Shown here: one piece after another, positions 7,676-14,776 of the stretch | Layout: each line of letters opens with the position of its first letter | How positions within the stretch are numbered: position 1 is the first letter of the stretch | Assembly: GCA_964601505.1 (NCBI GenBank) | Contig: CAZRNR010000051.1 | Coordinates: forward strand, 1 to 14,984 | Length of the DNA stretch: 14,984 nucleotides | Direction of reading: 5' to 3' | Source: DRWZ01 sp964601505 | GTDB taxonomy: Bacteria > Calescibacteriota > Calescibacteriia > Calescibacteriales > Calescibacteriaceae | Notes under the pieces: generated by a model | What the model was told of the DNA's origin: nothing | Databases searched by the model: none | Seen by the model: the letters and a program-made list of their open reading frames with translations, nothing else | Translations under genes and position numbers: made by a program

Positions 7676-9199
7676 ATGTCAATTACAATTAAACGCATAG
7701 TGTCAAAGTTTCCATGCTTGTTTAATTTAATTTTTCTCATTCCTATTTCTGTTATTTCTTGTAGTCATCTTGAGACGCAAAGAGAGAAAGGAATAAAACA
7801 CGCGCAAGAAGGGGAATGGGATATTGCTATATCTTACCTTGAGGGATATGTTAATGAGAACATAGGAAAATTTCCAGCAGCTATTTCTTTATCTGGTAAT
7901 CCATCTTTGAGAGCGGATTTAAATGTTGATGAATACAAAAAACTTGGGGATGCGCTTTTCTATTTGATTTCATCATACCTGGGAAAATCTGGTTTCGATT
8001 GGTTAGAAATTGGTCAGAAAGTTTTAGAAATAAAAGATGTTGATACATCTGGAAATGAAGGAAAAAGAAAGGTTGCTGAGAAAATTCTTGAAATCTTTGG
8101 TTCCGTTGATGAAGTAGAGTTGCGAAGGCGTATCTTTTATTTATATAAAGCAGTTAGGTTATCAGAAAAGTTCCTTTATGGTCAAGAGAATATATCAAAA
8201 GTGCAGGACATTTTCCCCGAAATTTCAAATTTTCTCGAAAACAGAGATTTTTATGAAGTTGTAAGGGTTGTAAATTCTGTTGAGTATCTCTATGGTAAGA
8301 CTCTGATATGGCTCTCAGTCGCGCAAAGCGTTTTTCTTAAACAGATGGAGTATTCAGTAAAAAAATTAGCTGGTGAGAGTATATCTACTTTGCCTTCATA
8401 CTGTTGTCTTTTTGAAGGGTTGCAAACTGGAGCCCCCCCTGAATATCCATATATTGTTGGCCATAAAAGTTTAGAAGAAATACTGAGAGACCTGTCTAGA
8501 GGTATTGATAATGTAATCTATGGAACTATGGTATCATCAGCGGAGTTTTCAGATTTCGCACAAAGATATGGAAATGTTCAAGAAGATTTGTTGGAAGATT
8601 TAAGGGAAATAGTTAATAAATCGTGCTCGAAATGGTCAAAAAACTTTGTGGAGACTATAACTACGAATATTGGAAAATTTTTAACAAGTTTAGTTGAGAA
8701 ATTTCCAGGTCTTTCTACATTCACAGTAAAGGCTGAAGCAAGTGAAGATAAAGGTATTTGGCTTTGTCCTAGTGATGATTTATTTGGTGATTTCCTTTAT
8801 GATGTGATGTGCTCATACAGTGGAAAAATAGAGGATATATTTGGAAAGTATTCTGATTCTATCAAGCAAGTTATCTTACCAAGTTATAGCGAAAAGGTAA
8901 CTTTTCAGGTTCTTTTTGAGATCCCAAGGCCAGGGAACATACCAGTTTATAAAGACTGTCAGGATCAGGAGAAACCACAAGAGTTGCGTGATAGAACGAT
9001 AACCGTTATTCTTCATGTGAAGCAGGATATTGATAGCTCAACTCTTATAAATAATGTGTGTTCATCAAAGGAATTCAAAGAATCTTTGGGACCTGATTCT
9101 GTTGGACAATTTTTATCAGTGAGTATTAAGAGTAAAGGAATAAGTTTGCTGGAGGAGATATTTAGAGGGAGATTTGAGCCACAGATATGTAGTTTATAA
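7676..9199 (+). CDS. Predicted lipoprotein of unknown function, with cysteines
   Basis: I do not recognise this 507-residue protein. Its N-terminus has basic residues (Lys 6, Arg 7, Lys 11), a hydrophobic stretch (15-27) and a lipobox-like VISC ending at Cys 29, which indicates signal peptidase II processing and lipid anchoring. A TPR-like helical segment follows at about 34-62 (EKGIKHAQEGEWDIAISYLE). The rest looks mainly helical to about residue 340, then mixed. The mature part has eight further cysteines (243, 244, 317, 364, 379, 428, 462, 505), an even number compatible with periplasmic disulfides. The start is fixed: no start codon lies between this ATG and an in-frame TAA at 7643. The next gene begins 20 bp after its stop and encodes a barrel protein, so the two may work together at the outer membrane. 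Confidence 0.75.
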   Translation: MSITIKRIVSKFPCLFNLIFLIPISVISCSHLETQREKGIKHAQEGEWDIAISYLEGYVNENIGKFPAAISLSGNPSLRADLNVDEYKKLGDALFYLISSYLGKSGFDWLEIGQKVLEIKDVDTSGNEGKRKVAEKILEIFGSVDEVELRRRIFYLYKAVRLSEKFLYGQENISKVQDIFPEISNFLENRDFYEVVRVVNSVEYLYGKTLIWLSVAQSVFLKQMEYSVKKLAGESISTLPSYCCLFEGLQTGAPPEYPYIVGHKSLEEILRDLSRGIDNVIYGTMVSSAEFSDFAQRYGNVQEDLLEDLREIVNKSCSKWSKNFVETITTNIGKFLTSLVEKFPGLSTFTVKAEASEDKGIWLCPSDDLFGDFLYDVMCSYSGKIEDIFGKYSDSIKQVILPSYSEKVTFQVLFEIPRPGNIPVYKDCQDQEKPQELRDRTITVILHVKQDIDSSTLINNVCSSKEFKESLGPDSVGQFLSVSIKSKGISLLEEIFRGRFEPQICSL

Positions 9200-9202
9200 T
9201 AT

Positions 9203-9209
9203 GGAAGGG
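9203..9209 (+). promoter_or_regulatory. Ribosome binding site of the barrel gene
   Basis: GGAAGGG ends 10 bases before the ATG at 9220. A TATAAT at 9195-9200 overlaps the previous stop codon and might add a promoter, but the 20-bp gap suggests cotranscription with the lipoprotein gene. Confidence 0.45.
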
Positions 9210-9219
9210 TTTTAGCATT

Positions 9220-10308
9220 ATGATAGTGATCATCTATCTTATGTTGAATTTTGGTTTATCTTGGGAATACAAAAGTTCAAGATCTTTAGCTATGGGGGGA
9301 AGTTCTGTTACTTTGAGAGATCCCCAAACATCTTTCTTTATGAATCCAGCAGCAATGAGAGGAACAAAAAGTTTTGATATTTTGTCTGTTGAGCTCCAGG
9401 TTTCTGAAGCCACACTGATTACTATTTCAAATTTGGATTTTTACTCTAAAGCCTTTTCTGGGAAAAACATAAATATTTCTGATGTGAAAAGTTTTTTGGG
9501 TGAGTTTTATGGGGCAAATTTATTTTATTTTCCTCACTTTGTGGTTTCTGTGAAAAATTCATCTTTTGGACTTGGTATCCTCACAGGTTTTGGAACAGGT
9601 TTGAAATCAGCTGTTCCGTCAAACATAATTTTTACAGATACTTTTATTTTTGCTGGAGCTCTTCCAGTTTTGGGAGGAGCCTTCTCTATACTTGAAGATT
9701 CTGTTGAGCTTGGTATTTCTATTGTTCCTTTTCAAGCTTCTACAATATCCCGCTTTGAGTTTAGAGAGAATGAAATCTTATCCTTTGATAAGATTTTCCC
9801 AGCAATTTCTAGGGGGGTAGATAACTTAAAGGATATATTAGATGGAAATTGTAAATATCCGCTTGATTGTGCTTTTTCTTTCGGAGGATTTAATGTTGGT
9901 CTGATATGGAATCCTGTATGGATAAAAAACTTCTCAATCGGCCTTGATGTGAGGGATGTTTTAGATCCAATCAGGAAGACAACTGCAGATTTTGGTTTGT
10001 CATATAGCGGTAAGATTTATAGTTCAAAATACTCTGTCTTCCTTGATTTCCAGGATTTTATATTTACTCAATCTGGTAGTTCAGATATTTTCAGTCATAC
10101 ATTTTTTGGAACTGAGATAAGTTTTGATTTACCGCAGATTTCAAGGTTTTTTTCTATTATGTTTGGTCTTGCTCAGCTAAATCTTTCAGCGGGATTTGAG
10201 ATTAATTTAAAACTAATATCATTCACTTTTGGAACATTCGCATATGAGCTTCGTCAGTATATTGGTGGCGGGAGTGCAAGGTATTATTTCTTCAAATTAG
10301 CTATATGA
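9220..10308 (+). CDS. Predicted outer-membrane beta-barrel, PorV/TraF/FadL-like
   Basis: This 362-residue protein has a very short hydrophobic signal (about residues 1-14) and then the hallmark start of PorV/TraF-like and related FadL-type barrels: SRSLAMGGSSVTLRDP (20-35) and FMNPAAM (40-46), matching the family pattern of AMGGA, an Asp and NPAAL. Alternating hydrophobic and aromatic residues continue to the C-terminus, including a GLSYSG...FLDFQD segment (259-279) and a closing stretch rich in Tyr and Phe. Two cysteines (211, 217) lie in a probable loop. Such proteins act as outer-membrane pores, fatty-acid or hydrophobic-solute channels, or shuttle components; the substrate here is unknown. 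The gene follows the lipoprotein gene by 20 bp, and its last 25 bp overlap the convergent hydrolase gene. Confidence 0.8.
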   Translation: MIVIIYLMLNFGLSWEYKSSRSLAMGGSSVTLRDPQTSFFMNPAAMRGTKSFDILSVELQVSEATLITISNLDFYSKAFSGKNINISDVKSFLGEFYGANLFYFPHFVVSVKNSSFGLGILTGFGTGLKSAVPSNIIFTDTFIFAGALPVLGGAFSILEDSVELGISIVPFQASTISRFEFRENEILSFDKIFPAISRGVDNLKDILDGNCKYPLDCAFSFGGFNVGLIWNPVWIKNFSIGLDVRDVLDPIRKTTADFGLSYSGKIYSSKYSVFLDFQDFIFTQSGSSDIFSHTFFGTEISFDLPQISRFFSIMFGLAQLNLSAGFEINLKLISFTFGTFAYELRQYIGGGSARYYFFKLAI

Positions 10309-12116
10309 TTCATTATGTAAGGGATAACATATCTTTTAGCTTTTTTCCCTTTTATGATTTCTATGTGAGATAGGTTTTCCGTGAAATTTACAGGAGATAA
10401 AAGGAGCTTTGAATAGCTTCTAAAATTGTATGGGATTTCACCTACATCCCACCAGTACTGTGTCCTTGTTCCTGTGCTCAGTATCAGGAATATTTTTTGT
10501 CTTTCCTCTATAAGGAAATCTGCGGTCATGATATCAGAGATTATATGTTTTAGCGGAGAGAATTCTATAATGTTTAAATCTTCTCCAAATATATTTTTGA
10601 TCACTGTTGATGAAATTCTACCACCGGTTTCAAGATACATTCGGTAGTATTTTGATATTTCCTTTATAGGGGAAGAGAGCAAAAATATTGCATCAAAGCA
10701 TGTGCTTTTTATCTTAAGAAGTGCTGTTCCAGAGAATCCATGAAGAACTCCAATATTGTATGAAGATGTTCCAGATTTGCAGAATATATCAGTAACCTTT
10801 AATATTGATTCAAGCGATGTTACTTCATTTGGTATGTAGTAAGACATTGACTTTTCCTCGATGTTTTCAATAAAATCTTCCCAGATATCACTTTTAAGTC
10901 CAAAGTCTTGTATAAGTAGGAAAGAATATGCTGATTCTTTCTTATGGGATTTTATTATTGTTATAAAATTTTCTTGGATCTGATGTTTAGGATTATCTTC
11001 CTCTTTTTTTTCTTCCTCTATTTTTTTCTGTGTTTTTCCACGTTGTTCAATTTTTTCCTTCGTATCATTTTCGGTTAGGTGAGCAATTACTATAGGCAAT
11101 ATTTCACTTTTTGATATATTGGTTGTGTTTATATCAACATGTCCATAATCTCCTGAGAATCCTTCTCCGACACCTGCGAGAAAAAATTTTTTATCTCTAG
11201 TTCCTGCCTTTATATATGCAAGTTTTACTGTGGGAGGAGTTGCAAGGAAGTCATTCGTTCCAACAATGAAAATCGAGGGAACTTGAAGATTTTCTATTTC
11301 AAATCCAAAGTCTTCATATCCCAGCCCAACTCTAAAGAATTTTTCAAGGACTTTTGATGAGACATTTGCAGTTCCAAGAATAACATCTTTTCTGGTTTCA
11401 ATATCAACTAGGTCTAAGTTCCATACAAAGTATTGAAAGGATTTTGCTATTGGACTTATATCTTCTGCGATCTGAAAAAATGGGAATGCAAACCTGTAGA
11501 ATCCTGCGAAGAATGAGAAAGGGATTGAATCTATTTTCTTTAGAGCTTGAGATACTGCATCAAAGTTTTTTTGTAGTATTTTATTTATCTCAAATGGTTG
11601 CCAGATCTTGTAAGGTGAGGAAATTATCGTGAGACTCGCTAAATTTTCTTTTACGAATTCGGGTTTTTCTGTTAATGTGAGGTATATAACCATTCCTCCC
11701 ATAGAGTGCCCGACCCAATGAACTTTTTCTGCTCCAGTTATCTTTTTAACTTTGTCTATTATTGCTATTACATCTTTGGAATAATCGTAAAAATTGAAAT
11801 CCATTTTGCTACCACTTTTTCCAACTCCCCGTAGGTCTGGAACGAATACATCAAATCCGTTTTTAGCTATTTCTGGTGCCCAGCTTGATTTTTCATTGAA
11901 ATACCAGTATTTTCCTTGCGCTCCAAGCCCGTGGCATAGTATTACCGGAAATTTTGCCTTTACTTCTCCTTGGCCTCTTATAAAGAATATATGGATTTGC
12001 CTTCCATCATCTGTTTCAGACCATATGCTTTCCCCCTTTATCTCTGAAAAGGTGTGATCTGGAGTAAAGAAGATAAAGAGAAAAAATACAAGAAGTAGCA
12101 AAATTTTTCTTTGCAT
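10284..12116 (-). CDS. Exported tandem alpha/beta-hydrolase-fold protein; second domain degenerate
   Basis: The protein has 610 residues from the ATG at 12116, which shares one base with the TGA of the upstream hydratase gene (a TTG one codon earlier is also open). A signal peptide (about 1-24) predicts export. The first alpha/beta-hydrolase domain (about 30-347) has an HGLG oxyanion segment (62-65), PDLRGVGKS (93-101), nucleophile elbow GHSMGG (Ser 138), an acid in GTND (Asp 289) and GDYGH (His 326). A highly charged Lys/Glu linker (about 351-380) follows. Residues about 395-610 repeat the same order of elements: FLLIQDFGL, a strand ending in HGFSGT (459-464), FLILSTGTRTQ (543-553) and NLSHIEI (His 584), without a clear acid. 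The closest look is to lipase-like hydrolases with a KVHWVGHSMGG motif. The substrate is unknown. It is the last gene of the etfB-etfA-maoC operon. Confidence 0.85.
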   Translation of the reverse strand: MQRKILLLLVFFLFIFFTPDHTFSEIKGESIWSETDDGRQIHIFFIRGQGEVKAKFPVILCHGLGAQGKYWYFNEKSSWAPEIAKNGFDVFVPDLRGVGKSGSKMDFNFYDYSKDVIAIIDKVKKITGAEKVHWVGHSMGGMVIYLTLTEKPEFVKENLASLTIISSPYKIWQPFEINKILQKNFDAVSQALKKIDSIPFSFFAGFYRFAFPFFQIAEDISPIAKSFQYFVWNLDLVDIETRKDVILGTANVSSKVLEKFFRVGLGYEDFGFEIENLQVPSIFIVGTNDFLATPPTVKLAYIKAGTRDKKFFLAGVGEGFSGDYGHVDINTTNISKSEILPIVIAHLTENDTKEKIEQRGKTQKKIEEEKKEEDNPKHQIQENFITIIKSHKKESAYSFLLIQDFGLKSDIWEDFIENIEEKSMSYYIPNEVTSLESILKVTDIFCKSGTSSYNIGVLHGFSGTALLKIKSTCFDAIFLLSSPIKEISKYYRMYLETGGRISSTVIKNIFGEDLNIIEFSPLKHIISDIMTADFLIEERQKIFLILSTGTRTQYWWDVGEIPYNFRSYSKLLLSPVNFTENLSHIEIIKGKKAKRYVIPYIMNHIANLKK

Positions 12117-12616
12117 CAAATTTTCTTTTTTCTTATCAATACTTCTCTTTCTATTTCTACAACAATCTCATTTTTTTGATTCTTGCCTACTATTTTGAAT
12201 TTTACTATGCCTGCATCTGGTCTATCGGATTCTCTTTTTTCAATGACATGTGATTCAGCGTAGAGTGTATCTCCATGAAAAACTGGATTTTTATGAACAG
12301 CGTTGTAGTATCCTATATCAGCGATCGCGTTTTCACTTATATCTTCTGATGTAAGCCCTATAACTATTGAGGAGACTATGCCACCATATACAACTCTTTC
12401 CTTAAATATACCTTTCCCTTTTTTCATCATATCTTCATTAAAGTGAATGGAAGCTGTGTTCATTGTAAGAAGTGTGAACATAACATTATCCATTTCTGTT
12501 ACAGTTCTCCCTCTGTGATGAATGATTATATCTCCTGGATTGAAGTCTTCAAAGTAATTTGACTTTCCTGTTGTGTTCCCAATAATTTTTTCAAATTCAG
12601 CTTCACTGACTTTCAT
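12116..12616 (-). CDS. MaoC-like hotdog-fold enoyl-CoA hydratase/dehydratase
   Basis: This 166-residue single-hotdog protein belongs to the MaoC family, which adds water to, or removes it from, CoA thioesters. The N-terminal part has YFEDFNPGD (21-29), then GRTVTEMDNVMFT (36-48) and LTMNTASIHFNEDMM (50-64), where Asn 53 and His 58 lie at the expected active-site helix. This wording is like the mesaconyl-/itaconyl-CoA hydratase subgroup (for example mycobacterial Rv2499c) rather than PhaJ with its GD.NPLH motif. I infer that subgroup from remembered sequence patterns. VYGGIVSS (76-83) and NPVFHGDTLYAES (110-122) are further family elements. It follows etfA by 18 bp with a strong ribosome binding site, so it is cotranscribed with the ETF genes. 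The exact substrate is uncertain. Confidence 0.88.
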   Translation of the reverse strand: MKVSEAEFEKIIGNTTGKSNYFEDFNPGDIIIHHRGRTVTEMDNVMFTLLTMNTASIHFNEDMMKKGKGIFKERVVYGGIVSSIVIGLTSEDISENAIADIGYYNAVHKNPVFHGDTLYAESHVIEKRESDRPDAGIVKFKIVGKNQKNEIVVEIEREVLIRKKKI

Positions 12617-12623
12617 TTCTTAT

Positions 12624-12630
12624 CCTCCTT
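12624..12630 (-). promoter_or_regulatory. Ribosome binding site of the maoC-like gene
   Basis: On the minus strand AAGGAGG ends 7 bases before the ATG at 12616. This strong site supports translation within the operon. Confidence 0.8.
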
Positions 12631-12634
12631 GATT

Positions 12635-13594
12635 TTATTTTCCTTCTTTAAGTTTTTTAAGTTTCTCGGTGAGTTCTGGTACAGCCTTAAATAGGTCTGC
12701 GACAAGCCCGACATCTGCTATTTGGAATATGGGAGCTTCTGGATCTTTATTTATCGCTACAATTACTTTTGAATCTTTCATTCCAGCAACATGCTGTATT
12801 GCTCCGGATATTCCAACAGCTATATAAAGTTGTGGTGCAACAGTTTTTCCAGTCTGACCAACTTGGTAGTCATTTGGAAGCCATCCTGCATCAACAACAG
12901 CTCTTGATGCACCTAATGCTGCCCCAAGAACATCTGCAAGTTCATCCACTATCTTTATGTTTTCTGGATCCTTTATCCCTCTACCTACTGAAACGACAAC
13001 TTGTGCCTCCGTAAGTTCTGGTCTTGTGCTCTTTGTCTCCTCAACTTTTATAAATCTCTTCTTGTTAAACGAAGGTTGAATTTCTATGAATTTCACATCA
13101 GATTTTCCACCAGATTTTTCAGCTTTATCAAAAGCAGTTCCTCTTACTGTCAGTACTTTATTCTCAGTTTTGATTTTTACTGTTGCTATTATGTTTCCTG
13201 CATACATAAGTCTTTTAAATGTTTCACCATCTAAAACTTCTATTATTTCGGAAGCCATGCCTGCTCCTATTCTCGCAGCTACTCTAGGAGCAAGGTCTTT
13301 ACCTACAGATGTTCCAACTGCTATAAAGTATTTTGCCCCAGACTCATTTATTACCTTTTCTATGGCTTCTTTGTAACTTTCAGCTGTGTATCCTTGAATG
13401 CCTTTGACGGCAAATACTGTTTTCGCTCCAAACTCGCAAGCTTCTTCCGCCGCTTTTTCTAAATTATCTCCAATTATAACTATATCATATTTTAGCCCAG
13501 TTTTTTCAGCCAAGTTTCTAGCACAAGTGATTGCTGAAAGAGAGCCTTTCTTGATCTGTCCGTCTTTCAGTTCTAAAAAAGTAAGTATTCCCAT
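12635..13594 (-). CDS. etfA: Electron transfer flavoprotein alpha subunit
   Basis: EtfA binds the redox-active FAD of the soluble ETF heterodimer. ETF accepts electrons from acyl-CoA and similar dehydrogenases and passes them on, usually to ETF:quinone oxidoreductase. At 319 residues the length is typical. The C-terminal FAD domain is intact: GASRAVVDAGWLPNDYQVGQTG (228-249, here including Ser 230, Arg 231 and the QVGQTG loop), LYIAVGISGAIQHVAGM (257-272) and INKDPEAPIFQIADVGLVAD (281-300). The N-terminal domain (about 1-190) has the ETF Rossmann-like pattern, including GTSVGKDLAPRVAARIGAG (94-112). The start has a strong ribosome binding site that touches the etfB stop codon. The order etfB-etfA is the usual one. 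No ETF-QO or acyl-CoA dehydrogenase gene lies in the window. Confidence 0.98.
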   Translation of the reverse strand: MGILTFLELKDGQIKKGSLSAITCARNLAEKTGLKYDIVIIGDNLEKAAEEACEFGAKTVFAVKGIQGYTAESYKEAIEKVINESGAKYFIAVGTSVGKDLAPRVAARIGAGMASEIIEVLDGETFKRLMYAGNIIATVKIKTENKVLTVRGTAFDKAEKSGGKSDVKFIEIQPSFNKKRFIKVEETKSTRPELTEAQVVVSVGRGIKDPENIKIVDELADVLGAALGASRAVVDAGWLPNDYQVGQTGKTVAPQLYIAVGISGAIQHVAGMKDSKVIVAINKDPEAPIFQIADVGLVADLFKAVPELTEKLKKLKEGK

Positions 13595-13603
13595 TTCCTT
13601 ATT

Positions 13604-13610
13604 ACCTCCT
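13604..13610 (-). promoter_or_regulatory. Ribosome binding site of etfA
   Basis: AGGAGGT lies immediately after the etfB stop codon (minus strand) and 9 bases before the etfA ATG, indicating tight translational coupling of the two subunits. Confidence 0.85.
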
Positions 13611-14363
13611 TTAAAATGGAAGTGCTTTCAGTTCCTTTAGTTTTGAAATTAGTTCATCCACATCTTTTACCTTTATTCCAGCCTTCCTTTCAGGTGGTGT
13701 CTCAAGTTTTTCGATAACTATCTTTGGATTTAAATCAACTCCAAGTTCATCAATTTTTATTGTTTTTAGTGGCTTCTGTTTTGCTTTCATTATCCCAGGT
13801 AAAGATGCATATCTGGGCTGATTAAGTCTTAAATCTGCTGTTATGATAGCAGGAAGTTCAACCTCAACAGTTTCAAGTCCTCCGTCTATTTCTCTAACAA
13901 CGATAGCTTTATTGTCTTGTATGTCTAATTTTGATGCAAAAGTTGCTTGGGGCCAATTTAGATACTCTGATAAAAGCTGCCCAACCTGATTTGAATCGTC
14001 ATCTATAGCCTGTTTACCCATTATAACGAGATCCGGTTTTTCTTCTTCTATAACTTTTACTATTATCCTTGCAATTGCATCCTGATCAAGGTATTTCCCA
14101 CCAGTATCAACGAGGATTCCTCTGTCTGCTCCCATGGCAAGTGCTACTCTTATCTGATCTACCCATTCCGGTGTCCCAATAGATAGAACCACGACTTCTC
14201 CTCCATGCTTCTCTTTTTTTCTAAGTGCTTCTTCTACAGCTATCTCATCAAATGGATTTATTACAAACTTTATGTTTGTCATATCTACACCACTACCGTC
14301 AGATTTAAGCTTTATTTTTGAATAAGGATCATGTGTCCTTTTGACTGGAACTAATATTTTCAT
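13611..14363 (-). CDS. etfB: Electron transfer flavoprotein beta subunit
   Basis: EtfB is the partner of EtfA in the cytoplasmic electron carrier ETF. At 250 residues the length is normal. KFVINPFDEIAVEEALR (32-48) is the conserved N-terminal element, GKQAIDDDSNQVGQLL (116-131) forms the nucleotide (AMP) site, and VVREIDGGLETVEVELPA (155-172) followed by TADLRLNQPRYASLP (175-189) is the ETF-beta signature. IMKAKQKPL (191-199) is the loop that docks onto partner dehydrogenases. The REIDGG...DLRLNQPRY wording resembles canonical group 1 ETFs rather than the flavin-bifurcating FixAB/group 2 type; this is an inference from pattern. It is the first gene of a four-gene operon with a strong ribosome binding site and a candidate promoter upstream. 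Confidence 0.98.
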   Translation of the reverse strand: MKILVPVKRTHDPYSKIKLKSDGSGVDMTNIKFVINPFDEIAVEEALRKKEKHGGEVVVLSIGTPEWVDQIRVALAMGADRGILVDTGGKYLDQDAIARIIVKVIEEEKPDLVIMGKQAIDDDSNQVGQLLSEYLNWPQATFASKLDIQDNKAIVVREIDGGLETVEVELPAIITADLRLNQPRYASLPGIMKAKQKPLKTIKIDELGVDLNPKIVIEKLETPPERKAGIKVKDVDELISKLKELKALPF

Positions 14364-14372
14364 CCTTTTTCT

Positions 14373-14379
14373 ACCTCCT
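14373..14379 (-). promoter_or_regulatory. Ribosome binding site of etfB
   Basis: On the minus strand AGGAGGT ends 9 bases before the etfB ATG. It contrasts with the missing Shine-Dalgarno sequences of several other leading genes in this window. Confidence 0.85.
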
Positions 14380-14386
14380 GGATAAT

Positions 14387-14415
14387 TTCATATTTTTCCT
14401 AAATCATTAATTCAA
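14387..14415 (-). promoter_or_regulatory. Candidate promoter of the etfBA-maoC-hydrolase operon
   Basis: Read on the minus strand, TTGAAT (14415-14410) and TATGAA (14392-14387) are separated by exactly 17 bases and lie just upstream of the etfB ribosome binding site. The -35 matches four and the -10 four of six consensus bases, in AT-rich DNA. Confidence 0.35.
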
Positions 14416-14465
14416 GAGAAAAATATCAGGAATATTTGTGATGTAGAAACATTGAGAGGGAATCT

Positions 14466-14491
14466 GCTTACTCGGTTAGTGAGCGATTTTT
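14466..14491 (+). terminator. Terminator-like hairpin without an obvious upstream gene
   Basis: GCTTACT and AGTGAGC can form a 7-bp stem (one G-T pair) around a 5-base loop (CGGTT), followed by GA and five T. This looks like a weak rho-independent terminator read left to right, yet the nearest gene on the left is transcribed away from it. It might insulate the flanks or end antisense transcription. Confidence 0.35.
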
Positions 14492-14743
14492 ATGATGCTT
14501 TTTTATAAATTTGTATATCAATTCACTTTAGATTTGGGATGTGTAACAGGTTATGTAAGGGAGAAAGAAAATAAAGGAACTGAAAAGTTTTTATAAGTAA
14601 ATTATTATCAGGGTAAATTGGGGAATAGCAATCAAATAATTTCAAAAGGTTCATTTCCTGCTGGAGAATATTTTTCAATAATTATTGATCGTATAGAAAA
14701 TTGCAAATTTGCGAAATAATCAAACCACCATTTTGGTGTAAAA

Positions 14744-14749
14744 TATAAT
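14744..14749 (+). promoter_or_regulatory. -10 box of the AAA-ATPase-like gene, with adjacent dyad
   Basis: A perfect TATAAT ends 27 bases before the ATG at 14777. A hairpin-capable dyad CACCA-TTT-TGGTG (14726-14738) occupies the -35/-10 spacer, a usual operator position. No good -35 is seen at 17-bp spacing and no Shine-Dalgarno sequence precedes the ATG. Confidence 0.4.
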
Positions 14750-14776
14750 CTATCCATTTTACTTTAGATTAATAAT

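Larger units (their letters stand above)
14364..14776. other. Intergenic region between etfB and the AAA-ATPase-like gene
   Basis: This 413-bp AT-rich region carries the etfB promoter area, a terminator-like hairpin (14466-14491), and near its right end three short dyads and a TATAAT box before the next gene. The longest extra open frame I checked is 34 codons (14492-14596, plus) and resembles nothing known. I see no tRNA, CRISPR or insertion-sequence end. Confidence 0.6.

Noticed and set aside
14492..14596. 34-codon plus-strand ORF after the orphan hairpin
   Set aside because: Too short, no ribosome binding site and no known family; expected by chance in AT-rich DNA.
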